From NCBI RefSeq assembly GCF_001552175.1, contig NZ_BCQR01000090.1, positions 1 to 48,468 of the forward strand: a stretch of 48,468 nucleotides of DNA. Reading direction: 5' to 3'. The DNA is from Actinomadura kijaniata NBRC 14229 (lineage in GTDB: Bacteria; Actinomycetota; Actinomycetes; Streptosporangiales; Streptosporangiaceae). How positions within the stretch are numbered: position 1 is the stretch's first letter; every line of letters starts with the position of its first letter. Made by a program: the position numbers and the translations under genes. This document shows, one piece after another, positions 14,464-22,515 of this stretch. The notes beneath the pieces are model-generated. The model saw only the letters and a program-made list of their open reading frames with translations. It was not told the origin of the DNA and did not search any database.

Positions 14464-15855
14464 GTGACGACCCTGTGGGACCGGGTGACGCGGCGGCTGC
14501 GCGGACCGGACGCCGCTGGCACCGCCGCTGGCACCACCCCCGGCACCCCCGCCGACAGCCCCGGCGGCCCCGGCAGGGGACGCACGGGCGCCGTGACCGC
14601 CGCCGTCGACGTCACCCTGGCCGTCGTGCTCGCCATCGTCGTGCTGGCCACCTCCGCCAACGCCCAACGCCTCACCGACCGCGACCTGTGGCCCGGCGGC
14701 GTCGTCCTGATCCTGCTGGGCACCCTGATCATGGCGGTGCGGCGCCGCCACCCCGTGATCACCCTGGTCGTGCTGACCCTGGTCGTCCCGCTGTACTACC
14801 CGCTGGGCTACCCCGACGGGCCGCTGGGCGTGGTGTTCTTCGCCGCGCTGTTCAACGCCGCCGTCCACTGCCGCCCCGCCGTCCCCCTCGGCGCCGTCAT
14901 CGTCATCAACGCCGCCATCCCCCTGGTCGCCTTCCTCAAGCGCGACGGCAACGGCGCCCTGGTCGACGGCCCCGCCGTGGCCTTCCTCACCGCCACCCTG
15001 CTGCTGCTGTCCGCCCTCGGCATGTACGTGCGCAACCGCCGCGCCCGCGTCCTGGCCGCCGAGGCGCGCGCCGCCGCCGCCGAACGTGACCGCGAGGAAC
15101 AGGCCCAGCGCCGCGCCACCGAGGAACGCCTGCGCATCGCCCGCGAACTCCACGACGTGCTGGCCCACCAGATCTCCCTGATCAACGTGCAGGCCGGCGC
15201 CGCCCTGCACCGCCGCGACGACCCCGAACGCGCCTACGAGGCCCTGGCCACCATCAAGGCCGCCAGCAAACAGACCCTGCGCGAACTGCGCGGCGTGCTG
15301 GGCGTCCTGCGCCAGCTCGACCAGAACGACACCGAACCGGTCACGCCCGCCCCCACCCTGGACCGCCTCCAGGACCTGGCCGACCAGACCACCGCCGCGG
15401 GCCTGCACGTCGACCTGCACACCCACGACGACACCGGCACCAGCACCGGCACCGGCACCGATAGCGGCACCGGCAGCGGCGCGTCCGTGCCCGCCCCGGT
15501 CGCCCTGGCCGGCTACCGCATCGTCCAGGAAGCCCTCACCAACGCCCTACGGCACTCCGGGGCCCGCACCGCCACCGTCACCGTCCACCACACCGGCGAC
15601 GCGGTCACCCTGCGGATCGACGACGACGGCACCGGCCCCACCGACCCCGCCGCCCTGGACCGCGGCAACGGCCTGCGCGGCATGGCCGAACGCGCCGCCA
15701 CCGTCGGCGGCCGCCTCACCGCCGGACCCCGCCCCGGCGGCGGCTTCCGCGTCCACGCCCGCCTGCCCCTCACCGACCCCGCCGACCCCGCCGCTCCCGA
15801 CCTCCCACCTGCCGAACTCCTCGAGCACGACCCCGGAAAGGACCACCAAACGTGA
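14464..15855 (+). CDS. DesK/NarL-type sensor histidine kinase (system 2)
   Basis: A 463-aa kinase. An Ala/Gly/Pro-rich N-terminus is followed by membrane segments between about residues 45 and 190. The HisKA_3 helix has His230 in ARELHDVLAHQISLI; the ATPase domain shows QEALTNALRHSGA (N-box), LRIDDDGTGP (D-box) and GNGLRGMAERA (G-box). A Thr/Gly/Ser repeat linker (STGTGTDSGTGSG) lies before the ATPase domain. It starts at GTG 14464, facing the system 1 kinase. Its stop overlaps the next gene by 4 bases (GTGA), a sign of coupled translation with its response regulator. The signal is unknown; no adjacent transporter is present. Confidence 0.94.
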   Translation: MTTLWDRVTRRLRGPDAAGTAAGTTPGTPADSPGGPGRGRTGAVTAAVDVTLAVVLAIVVLATSANAQRLTDRDLWPGGVVLILLGTLIMAVRRRHPVITLVVLTLVVPLYYPLGYPDGPLGVVFFAALFNAAVHCRPAVPLGAVIVINAAIPLVAFLKRDGNGALVDGPAVAFLTATLLLLSALGMYVRNRRARVLAAEARAAAAERDREEQAQRRATEERLRIARELHDVLAHQISLINVQAGAALHRRDDPERAYEALATIKAASKQTLRELRGVLGVLRQLDQNDTEPVTPAPTLDRLQDLADQTTAAGLHVDLHTHDDTGTSTGTGTDSGTGSGASVPAPVALAGYRIVQEALTNALRHSGARTATVTVHHTGDAVTLRIDDDGTGPTDPAALDRGNGLRGMAERAATVGGRLTAGPRPGGGFRVHARLPLTDPADPAAPDLPPAELLEHDPGKDHQT

Positions 15856-16517
15856 TCCGCGTGGCACTGGCCGACGACCAGACGCTGGTGCGGGCGGGCT
15901 TCCGCTCCATCCTGGAAGGCGAGGACGACATCGCCGTCGTCGCCGAGGCCGGCAACGGCGAACAAGCCGTTCACCAGGCCCGGCAGCACCACCCCGACGT
16001 GGTGCTGATGGACATCCGCATGCCCGTCCTCGACGGCCTGGAAGCCACCCGCCGCATCATCGCCGACCCCCACCTGTCGGGCGTCAGGGTCGTCATCCTC
16101 ACCACCTTCGACCTGGACGACTACGTCTACGGCGCCATCAAGGCCGGAGCCAGCGGCTTCCTGGTCAAGGACACCGAACCCCCCGAACTCATCCACGGCG
16201 TCCGCGTCGTGGCCCGCGGCGACGCCCTGCTGGCCCCCACCGTCACCCGCCGCCTGATCGCCGAGTTCGCCTCCCGCATCACCGCCCCGCCACCGGCCGC
16301 CGAACTCGACGCCCTCACCGACCGCGAACGCGAGGTCCTGCACCTGGTCGCCGCCGGACTGTCCAACGAGGAGATCGCCGCCCGCCTGGTCCTCAGCCCC
16401 GCCACCGCCAAGACCCACGTCAGCCGCATCCTGGCCAAACTCGGCGCCCGCGACCGCGCCCAACTGGTCGTCCTGGCCTACGAGACCGGCATGATCCGCC
16501 CCGGCTGGCTCGGCTGA
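15852..16517 (+). CDS. NarL/LuxR-type response regulator (system 2)
   Basis: A 221-aa response regulator coupled to the upstream kinase by a 4-base overlap. The receiver has ALADDQ, phospho-acceptor Asp54 in LMDIRMP, Thr in ILTTF and Lys in FLVKDTEP. The C-terminal helix-turn-helix is LTDREREVLHLVAAGLSNEE, then SPATAKTHVSRILAKLGARD. It should activate or repress target promoters when phosphorylated by the neighbouring kinase. It is closely similar in layout to the system 1 regulator but not identical, so the two systems are probably an old duplication or parallel acquisitions. Confidence 0.95.
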   Translation: MIRVALADDQTLVRAGFRSILEGEDDIAVVAEAGNGEQAVHQARQHHPDVVLMDIRMPVLDGLEATRRIIADPHLSGVRVVILTTFDLDDYVYGAIKAGASGFLVKDTEPPELIHGVRVVARGDALLAPTVTRRLIAEFASRITAPPPAAELDALTDREREVLHLVAAGLSNEEIAARLVLSPATAKTHVSRILAKLGARDRAQLVVLAYETGMIRPGWLG

Positions 16518-16542
16518 CCGGCCCCATCCCACCCAGGCCGAC

Positions 16543-17334
16543 GTGACCCGCGCCACACCGCCGCCCCGCAACCCCGCCTCCCCGCGCGGGGTTTCCGGAA
16601 AGGTGACGGCACCCACGACGGCACCCCACCCCACATCCGCCACCGACCCGGACAAGGAGAAGACCGGCGGACACGGCACCGAACAGGGCGGTGCGCAGGA
16701 CCCCACCGCCCTGCGGGTCATCGCCGACCTGACCCTGGACGCCGACCTCGGCTTCGCCACCCTGTACGAGGCCTACCAGAACGCGGTGTACTCCACCGCC
16801 CTGCGCCTGAGCGGCCACCGCCAGGAAGCCGAGGACCTGGCCGCCGAGACGTTCCTGCGCGCCTACCGCGCCCTGTGCGGCTACGGCCCCGACCGCATCG
16901 CCGCCCTGCGCCCCCGCGCCTGGCTGCTGACCATCCTGACCAACCTGTGGCGCAACGGCCTGCGCACCGCCGCCCGCCGCCCCCGCACCACACCCCTCAC
17001 CGGGCCCCGGGCCGACGACTCCCCCGACCCGACCGCCCACCAGATCCCCGACCCCTCCCCCGGCGTCGAGACCACCGTCACCCACCGCGAGACCGGCCGC
17101 GAACTGGCCGCCCTCCTGCAGCGCCTGCCCCCCGCCCAACGCGCCGCCGTCGTCCTGCGCCACGTCGGCGACCTGCCCATCCACGAGATCGCCACCGTGC
17201 TCGACCTGCCCGAGGGCACCGTCAAATCCCACATCTCCCGTGGCCTGACCCGGCTCCGCAAACTCCACACCACACCCGGCGCCGCCACATCCGGCACCAC
17301 CGCACCCAGCACCACCCCGGGGGACCCACGATGA
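16543..17334 (+). CDS. ECF-type RNA polymerase sigma factor
   Basis: Up to 263 aa. Sigma region 2 is seen as LYEAYQNAVYSTALRLSGH, then QEAEDLAAETFLRAYRAL; region 4 as LQRLPPAQRAAVVLRHVGDL, then HEIATVLDLPEGTVKSHISRGL. There is no region 3, as in ECF factors. The stop overlaps the start of the next gene (ATGA), so synthesis with the methyltransferase-Ada protein is coupled. The N-terminal ~60 residues are disordered, and a second in-frame GTG at 16603, right after GGAAAG, may be the real start. A palindrome pair, CCCCGCGCGGGG (16580-16591) and TTTCCGGAAA (16592-16601), lies at that point and may be regulatory. No classical zinc anti-sigma gene is adjacent. Confidence 0.92.
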   Translation: MTRATPPPRNPASPRGVSGKVTAPTTAPHPTSATDPDKEKTGGHGTEQGGAQDPTALRVIADLTLDADLGFATLYEAYQNAVYSTALRLSGHRQEAEDLAAETFLRAYRALCGYGPDRIAALRPRAWLLTILTNLWRNGLRTAARRPRTTPLTGPRADDSPDPTAHQIPDPSPGVETTVTHRETGRELAALLQRLPPAQRAAVVLRHVGDLPIHEIATVLDLPEGTVKSHISRGLTRLRKLHTTPGAATSGTTAPSTTPGDPR

Positions 17335-18185
17335 CACCCACCCACGCCACACCCGACCCGACCGAGACCAACGCGCTGGCCGAGACCGCCGCCGCGCTGG
17401 GCGACCTGACCGCCGACGCCCCGCCCACCCTGCTGGACCGCATCGTCGCCCGCCGCATCACCATCCCCGCCCCCTTCCTGGCCGGGGCCGAACACCGCGC
17501 GCCAGGCGACCCGGACGCCGAGCCGGACCCGGCCGAGGACCTGACGCACCTGCAGATCGCCTTCACCGACCACGGCGTGGCCTACCTGCGTCCCGGAACC
17601 GACACCGCCGCCTTCACCGCCGACTTCCGCGCCCGCTTCGCCCGCCCCCTGCTGCCCGCCGACCGGCCCCCCGCCGGGCTGCTGCCCGCCCTGCGCGCCG
17701 GACGCCCCGGCGGCCTGCGCCTGGACCTGCGCGGCCTCAGCGACTTCGAGACCGCCGTGCTGCGCGCCGCCGCCACCATCCCCCGCGGCCAGACCCGCCC
17801 CTACGCCTGGATCGCCGCCCAGGCCGGACGCCCCAAGGCCGTGCGCGCCGTCGGCTCGGCCCTGGGCCGCAACCCCGTCCCGCTGCTGATCCCCTGCCAC
17901 CGCGTCACCCGCTCCGACGGCAGCCCCGGCCAGTACATCTTCGGCGCCGACACCAAGATCCGCCTGCTGCGCGCCGAGAACGTCAACCTCGACGAGGTCA
18001 CCGACCTGGCCCGCCACCGCGTCCACTTCCTGGCCTCCGACACCACCGGCGTGGTGTGCTACCCCACCTGCCACAACGCCCGGCGCATCACCCCGGCCCA
18101 CCGGCACGGCTTCGCCACCCTGGCCGAGGCCCGCGCCGCCGGATACCGGCCCTGCCGCCACTGCCGCCCCGCCGTCCCCGCATGA
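17331..18185 (+). CDS. MGMT (O6-alkylguanine methyltransferase) fused to C-terminal Ada zinc domain
   Basis: A 284-aa protein coupled to the ECF sigma gene by an ATGA overlap. Residues 1-65 are a non-repair N-terminus. Residues about 70-220 are an MGMT domain with arginine finger in VRAVGSALGRNP and the methyl-accepting Cys189 in IPCHRV. Residues about 228-284 match the Ada zinc-binding domain: Cys243/Cys247 (CYPTC) and Cys275/Cys278 (CRHC). In classical Ada this domain is N-terminal, takes a methyl group from DNA phosphotriesters and switches on gene expression through an AraC-type domain. Here the order is reversed and no AraC domain exists. It should repair alkylated DNA and may sense damage for the partner sigma factor (inference). 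Confidence 0.93.
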   Translation: MTPTHATPDPTETNALAETAAALGDLTADAPPTLLDRIVARRITIPAPFLAGAEHRAPGDPDAEPDPAEDLTHLQIAFTDHGVAYLRPGTDTAAFTADFRARFARPLLPADRPPAGLLPALRAGRPGGLRLDLRGLSDFETAVLRAAATIPRGQTRPYAWIAAQAGRPKAVRAVGSALGRNPVPLLIPCHRVTRSDGSPGQYIFGADTKIRLLRAENVNLDEVTDLARHRVHFLASDTTGVVCYPTCHNARRITPAHRHGFATLAEARAAGYRPCRHCRPAVPA

Positions 18186-18240
18186 CCGGCAGCCCCACAC
18201 GCGCCGGCCCCACGCACACCGGCACGGCACACGTCAGCGG

Positions 18241-18864
18241 TCAGGGGACGGGGACCTCCACATACCCGGGCGCGCCGCGCTCCACCTCGGCGCGCCCGGC
18301 CGTCACCTCGGCCACCCACGCCTCGAACCCCGCCAGCTCCGGCACCGGCACCGCCACGTCGGCCTCGACCCCGGCCCCGTAGCGCACCTCGCCCGGCTGG
18401 GCCCCGCGCCCGTGCAGGTCGCCCAGGAAACGCCCGGCCAGCCCGTGGTCGACCCGCACCGTCACCGTCACCACCGGCCGCAGCTCCACCACACCGACCG
18501 CCTCGACGGTCTCGGCGACCGCCTGCCCGTAGGCGCGCACCAGCCCGCCCGCGCCCAGCTTCACCCCGCCGAAGTACCGCGTCACCACCGCCGCGACGCC
18601 GGTCAGCTCCCGCCGGACCAGCACCTCCAGCATCGGGATGCCCGCCGTCCCGGCCGGTTCCCCGTCGTCGTTGCTCTTGGTGATCTCCCCGTGCTCGCCC
18701 ACCACGTAGGCGGTGCAGTTGTGGGTGGCGTCCCGGTGCGCCCGCCGGTGCGCCGCCAGGAACCCCACCGCCTCGGCCTCGGTGCCGACCCGGGCCAGCG
18801 TGCACACGAAACGGGACTTGCGGATCTCCAGCTCGTGGGAGCCCGACTGCTTGATCATTCGCAT
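18241..18864 (-). CDS. YigZ/IMPACT-family protein
   Basis: A 207-aa UPF0029-type protein. The signature runs ATHNCTAYVVGE, KSNDDGEPAGTAGIPMLEVL, then VVTRYFGGVKLGAGGLVRAYG, the hallmark of YigZ/IMPACT. A C-terminal DUF1949-like ferredoxin fold follows. Members are related to the translation regulator IMPACT and have a ribosomal S5-like fold; the bacterial role is not settled. The ATG at 18864 is chosen because the family starts close to the IRKSRFV segment. A TACACT -10-like element lies 10 bases before the ATG on the minus strand, overlapped by GTAC-N4-GTAC, so the leader is very short. Confidence 0.93.
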   Translation of the reverse strand: MRMIKQSGSHELEIRKSRFVCTLARVGTEAEAVGFLAAHRRAHRDATHNCTAYVVGEHGEITKSNDDGEPAGTAGIPMLEVLVRRELTGVAAVVTRYFGGVKLGAGGLVRAYGQAVAETVEAVGVVELRPVVTVTVRVDHGLAGRFLGDLHGRGAQPGEVRYGAGVEADVAVPVPELAGFEAWVAEVTAGRAEVERGAPGYVEVPVP

Positions 18865-19373
18865 GACCAGTACGAGTGTACGGCCCGCCGCCCGAGCCCG
18901 CCCGACCGGGCCGAACGCCACCGGACGTGGTACCGGCACCAGGGCACGGCAGCGAATCCGAATCGGCCACGGCCACACCGGGTGCCATCAACGGACGTGT
19001 CATCAGCCGCAAACGAGGGCCCGCCGCTGATCAGAGGCACGCTGCTGGTGCCCAGCCTGACCGGTACGGCCGCTCTCTCAAAGACCTCATCACCAGGGTC
19101 GCCGAGCTGCGCACCCGCGAGTTCGGATTCCGCTCCCCGCGCGAAAACCTCGGCACCACCACCCCCGGCGGCCGCGCGGGACGAGGGCTGGGGGCTTCGT
19201 CGGATCGGTGAGCATGTGGGCTGGACCCCCATGTGGGGCTGTCGCATGAGCAGGTCCGGCGGATGTTGGCGGATGCGCCCTCTGCGGGATTCACCGACCA
19301 CCGCCCCGTGATGAGCACCGTCACCACCGAACCCCACGTACCTGGGGGTTTCTCGCCCCCATCACGCTGAGCG
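18865..19373. other. Gene-poor scar region
   Basis: About 500 bp without an intact gene. The left 190 bp show only the yigZ promoter and no ORF of note; the centre holds a decayed recombinase fragment (19059-19311); the right 60 bp hold nothing recognisable. Confidence 0.5.
19059..19311 (+). pseudogene. Remnant of a serine recombinase and HTH domain, frameshifted
   Basis: The first reading frame gives GRSLKDLITRVAELRTREFGF, then ENLGTTTPGGR, which follows the pattern of the resolvase/invertase catalytic domain (GRSLKDL...GFxSLxExxDTTTPxGR). Where the rest of the catalytic domain should follow, the frame shifts and reads ARDEGWGLRRIGEHVG, then a second frameshift leads to GLSHEQVRRMLADAP, the second half of a helix-turn-helix. 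The second shift is explained by a 17-bp duplication: CATGTGGG occurs at 19213 and again at 19230. There is no start, and the middle of the enzyme is missing. It is a dead remnant of a mobile-element recombinase (family assignment from motifs). Confidence 0.6.
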
Positions 19374-19673
19374 TCAGCCGCCTGGGTCGTCGTCGCCGTC
19401 GCCTAGGCCGAATTCGACCCCGCCTCTGCTGTCGGCCTCCCGAGTCGAAGATCCGAACATCAGCTGGAGCAGGCCCCCGAGGGCGCCGAGGCCGAGGAAG
19501 AAGTAGATGACTCCGCCCCAGACGCGTTCGACGGTGTCGCCCGCGTTCTCGTGACCAGTAATGATCATCCATTCCGCCCGGACGACCAAGCCCAGGAAGC
19601 CGAGGACGATGATGACGCCGATCAGCTCGCCGACCACGGCCCCATGGTCCGGCCGCCCTCCGCGTCTGCCCAT
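19374..19673 (-). CDS. Small two-span membrane protein, unknown function
   Basis: About 99 aa from ATG 19673 (an in-frame ATG at 19739 is also possible). Two hydrophobic helices are clear: VVGELIGVIIVLGFLGLVV and WGGVIYFFLGLGALGGLLQL, with a short polar loop (TGHENAGDTVERV) between. The tail is acidic and Gly-rich (GLGDGDDDPGG). No family was recognised. The loop pattern resembles small actinobacterial inner-membrane proteins of unknown role. It lies alone in a gene-poor stretch next to a decayed recombinase. Confidence 0.6.
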   Translation of the reverse strand: MGRRGGRPDHGAVVGELIGVIIVLGFLGLVVRAEWMIITGHENAGDTVERVWGGVIYFFLGLGALGGLLQLMFGSSTREADSRGGVEFGLGDGDDDPGG

Positions 19674-20040
19674 TCCGACCGTCCAGATACGAGCGGTGAT
19701 CGGTCCTACGATGCGCCCACCGTGCCGATGATCCCCCACCCGACAAGATCATCATAGTCCCGGTTTCGGCCAGGACACGGGCGCAGCCACCGCCAGAGGT
19801 TCCCCCATCCCGCTTGACCCGCTCGGCCCAGTCCGGCACTTCGCCGACCCAAACCGCCGCCGCACGCAGACCGCCCCGGCCAGCCCATCTGCGATGGACT
19901 GGCCGGGGCGGCGGCTTGACCGCCGAGCTCGTTCCGGGAGCCATGCGCCCACCCACGCGGATGGGTTCGCAGAGCGGCTCCAAGGGCGACGGCGGCCCCG
20001 TTCGGTCTTGAGGGTCTGGCCTTGGGGGTCCGGCCTTGGG
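19674..20040. other. 367-bp intergenic region with a terminator
   Basis: No supported gene. It contains a strong hairpin at 19871-19911, downstream of the DUF3152 gene on the minus strand. Several short open frames on both strands lack start signals and family patterns. Confidence 0.45.
19871..19911 (-). terminator. Long GC hairpin downstream of the DUF3152 gene
   Basis: CCGCCCCGGCCAG (19871-19883) pairs perfectly with CTGGCCGGGGCGG (19899-19911); inside, CCAT and ATGG add four more pairs around a 5-base loop. It lies 130 bp past the DUF3152 stop. Confidence 0.7.
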
Positions 20041-20886
20041 TCAGCCCTTGGGGAACGGCCAGGGGTTGGGTCGGCACCCGTACAGCGACTTGGTCTGCTG
20101 CACCATCACCGGGGCCCGCTTTCCCGGGCCCGGGCAGTTCTGGTGCCCGTGGCCCAGCAGGTGGCCGACCTCGTGGTTGATCACGTATTCGCGGTAGGTC
20201 GCCAGGTCCCGCCCGTAGGAGGCCGCGCCCTGGCCCCACCGCCGCGCGTTGATCACCGCGCGGCCGTTCTGCCCGCACGACAGCTGCCCGCCGGTCCGCA
20301 GCGGCAGGCACAGCCGGTCGGTCATCGCCGGGCTGGTCAACGCCACCCGGAACCGCACCGGCCCGCCCGCCACCCGCACGAACCGCATCCGCCCGCCCCG
20401 CCCCCAGCTGCGCCGGTCGTTGAGCACCCGGTGGACCTGCGCGGCGAACTCCTCGCCCCGGAACGGCAGCCCCCGCTCCACCTCCACCGCGTACCGCACC
20501 ACGGCCCCCCTGGACCCGGCGGGCGCCGGGGCGGTGCCCGGCACCACCGCGTACCGGCCGCGGCCCGACACCGGCACCGCCACCCGCGGCGGCTGGCGCC
20601 GCCCGTTGACGACCGGCCCGCGCGGCGAGGACGGCGTGGGCGGCGCGGTCCGCACCACCGTGCGGCCGCCCGTGCCCCCCGACGTCGACGACGGCGGCGC
20701 CGGGTCGGGCCGTTTCTCACCGGCGCTGCCATGGTCGCCCAGGACCATCACCGCGACGCCCCCGCCGCCCGCCACCAGCACCACGGCCCCGGCCGCCGCC
20801 AGCCACACCCCCCGGCCGCGGCGCGAGCGCCGCGGGCGTGCGGGAGCCAGGGGTTCCTTGAGGTTGTGCACCGCTGCTCCGGTCAC
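20041..20886 (-). CDS. DUF3152 exported zinc-metalloprotease-like protein
   Basis: A 281-aa protein. An Arg-rich cytoplasmic N-terminus precedes one membrane anchor (WLAAAGAVVLVAGGGGVAV, about 28-48) and a Pro/Ser/Thr-rich spacer. The outer domain is the DUF3152 type, with INARRWGQGA and the metzincin-like zinc site HEVGHLLGHGH (238-248), whose three His are spaced as in HExxHxxGxxH. Four Cys near the end (LCLPL, LSCGQ, QNCPG, YGCRP) may form disulfides. It is probably a membrane-anchored extracellular protease, though the activity of this family is not well proven. It overlaps no neighbour. A TAGGAT-type -10 element lies ~155 bp upstream. Confidence 0.92.
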   Translation of the reverse strand: MTGAAVHNLKEPLAPARPRRSRRGRGVWLAAAGAVVLVAGGGGVAVMVLGDHGSAGEKRPDPAPPSSTSGGTGGRTVVRTAPPTPSSPRGPVVNGRRQPPRVAVPVSGRGRYAVVPGTAPAPAGSRGAVVRYAVEVERGLPFRGEEFAAQVHRVLNDRRSWGRGGRMRFVRVAGGPVRFRVALTSPAMTDRLCLPLRTGGQLSCGQNGRAVINARRWGQGAASYGRDLATYREYVINHEVGHLLGHGHQNCPGPGKRAPVMVQQTKSLYGCRPNPWPFPKG

Positions 20887-21136
20887 GTCAGGCGCCGCAC
20901 GGGGCCGAGCACATCGGCGCGCCGGCAGCGACGGACGGACCCGGGCGCACGCCCGCCCCCGACGAGGCCGCGCACCCCGGCGTCCTGTGGCCGTGCCCCC
21001 GCCACGTCCCGCCGCTACCCGATCAGCAAACCCGGAGATCCTAACGCGCCCCGTGCGTCACACACGCATCAACGGTCACTTCGGGCGGGTCCGGGACAGG
21101 TATGGCGCGTTCCACGGCCAAGCGTCGCCGGCGGGT

Positions 21137-21919
21137 TCAGCCGATCATGGGGATGACGTCGGCGATCGAGTTCACCACGTGGGAGGGCCGGAACGGGAAC
21201 CGCTCCACCTCCTCCTTGCGGGTCACGCCGCTGAGCACCAGGATCGTCTCCAGTCCGGCCTCCACGCCCGCCACCACGTCGGTGTCCATCCGGTCACCGA
21301 TCATCGCGGTGGACTCCGAGTGCCCGCCGACCGCGTTCAGGGCACTGCGCATCATCAGCGGGTTGGGCTTGCCGACGAAGTAGGGCTCCACCCCGGTCGC
21401 CTTGGTGATCATCGCGGCGACCGCGCCGGTCGCCGGCAGCGACCCCTCCAGCGACGGCCCGATCGGGTCGGGGTTGGTGGCGATGAACCGCGCCCCGTTC
21501 TCGATCAGCCGGACCGCCTTGGTGATCTGCGAGAAGCTGTAGGTGCGGGTCTCGCCCAGCACCACATAGTCCGGCTCCAGATCGGTCAGCACGTACCCGG
21601 CCTCGTGCAGCGCCGTGGTCAGTCCCGCCTCGCCGATCACATACGCCGATCCCTCGGGCCGCTGGTCGGCCAGGAACCGCGCGGTCGCCAGCGCCGAGGT
21701 CCAGATCGCCTCCGGCGGCACCCGCAGCCCCAGCGTCGCCAGCCGCGCCGACAGGTCCCGCCGGGTGTAGATCGAGTTGTTGGTCAGGATGAGGAACGGC
21801 CGTCCCGACTCCGCCAACCGCCGCACGAACTCGTCCGCGCCGGGGATCGCCTGCCCCTCGTGCACCAGCACCCCGTCCATGTCCGACAGCCACGACTCGA
21901 TCGGCTTGCGTTCGCTCAT
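21137..21919 (-). CDS. HAD-IIA family phosphatase (NagD-like)
   Basis: A 260-aa HAD-IIA enzyme. Motif I is LSDMDGVLVHEG near the N-terminus, motif II LILTNNS, the type-IIA cap lies between about residues 80 and 180, motif III has the Lys of YFVGKPNPLM, and motif IV is MIGDRMDTDV. It resembles NagD/p-nitrophenyl-phosphatase-type enzymes that act on small phosphates such as sugar phosphates or nucleotides. The ATG at 21919 (MSERKPIESWL) is preferred; ATG 21928 is 3 codons upstream. The gene diverges from a RidA gene, and both could act in metabolite clean-up (inference). Confidence 0.94.
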   Translation of the reverse strand: MSERKPIESWLSDMDGVLVHEGQAIPGADEFVRRLAESGRPFLILTNNSIYTRRDLSARLATLGLRVPPEAIWTSALATARFLADQRPEGSAYVIGEAGLTTALHEAGYVLTDLEPDYVVLGETRTYSFSQITKAVRLIENGARFIATNPDPIGPSLEGSLPATGAVAAMITKATGVEPYFVGKPNPLMMRSALNAVGGHSESTAMIGDRMDTDVVAGVEAGLETILVLSGVTRKEEVERFPFRPSHVVNSIADVIPMIG

Positions 21920-22006
21920 GTGCGCCATTGTCGCAGCATCCACCCCCACCGACGGCCGTCGACCCGCCCTACCGCCCGCAGCGTGGCCAGCGCTAACGTG
22001 GCCCCC

Positions 22007-22438
22007 GTGAGTGATCATCTGCGTAACGGAACCGACATCCGCCAGATCGACCCGCCGGACCTGGCCGCCGGCCCCGGCTACAGCCACGCGGTGTCGGTCG
22101 ACGTCCCCGGTCGTCTGGTCGTCATCAGCGGCCAGGTCCCGGTGGACGCCGACGGCACCCTGGTCGGCGAGGGCGACCTGCGCGCCCAGCTCGACCAGAT
22201 CTTCACCAACCTGTCGGCCGCCCTCAAGGCGGCGGACGCCACCTGGCACCACGTGGTCAGGCTCGGGTTCTTCCTGCGCGACATCGGTCAGGTCGCGATC
22301 CTGCGGGAGGTGCGCGACCGCCACCTGCCCGCGGGCGTCACCCCCGCCAGCACCCTGGTGGAGGTGTCGGGTCTGGTCAACGACGCCTTCCTCGCCGAGA
22401 TCGAGGCCTGGGCCGTCGTCCCCCGCGACGACGGCTAG
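22007..22438 (+). CDS. RidA-family protein (YjgF/YER057c/UK114)
   Basis: A 143-aa RidA-like protein. The family pattern is clear: PGYSHAVSVDVPGRLVVISGQ, then DLRAQLDQIFTNLSAALKAAD, LGFFLRDI, TLVEVSGLVNDAFLAEIEAWAVV. RidA members hydrolyse reactive enamines or imines from PLP enzymes; this one could be another subgroup. The start at GTG 22007 lies 7 bases past a TAACGT -10-like element (21994-21999), so the message is probably leaderless; an alternative GTG is at 21998. It diverges from the HAD-IIA gene and ends before a shared terminator with terD. Confidence 0.92.
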   Translation: MSDHLRNGTDIRQIDPPDLAAGPGYSHAVSVDVPGRLVVISGQVPVDADGTLVGEGDLRAQLDQIFTNLSAALKAADATWHHVVRLGFFLRDIGQVAILREVRDRHLPAGVTPASTLVEVSGLVNDAFLAEIEAWAVVPRDDG

Positions 22439-22470
22439 CGAGAACCCGACACGGCGTCAGGACGGCAAAA

Positions 22471-22495
22471 GGCCCCGGCGGTCACCGCCGGGGCC
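22471..22495. terminator. Bidirectional terminator between RidA and terD genes
   Basis: GGCCCCGGCGG (22471-22481) and CCGCCGGGGCC (22485-22495) form an 11-bp perfect stem with a 3-base loop, between the stop codons of two converging genes. An AAAA tract lies on its left side, giving T-residues to the minus-strand transcript. Confidence 0.8.
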
Positions 22496-22515
22496 CTACG
22501 CCGTCACGCGTCGGG

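Noticed and set aside
19740..19983. Small ORFs on both strands between the membrane protein and the DUF3152 gene
   Set aside because: They have no ribosome sites, overlap a strong terminator hairpin and carry low-complexity sequence.
20249..22006. Plus-strand extension of the RidA frame far upstream
   Set aside because: It is antisense to the DUF3152 and HAD-IIA genes; the family pattern begins at GTG 22007.
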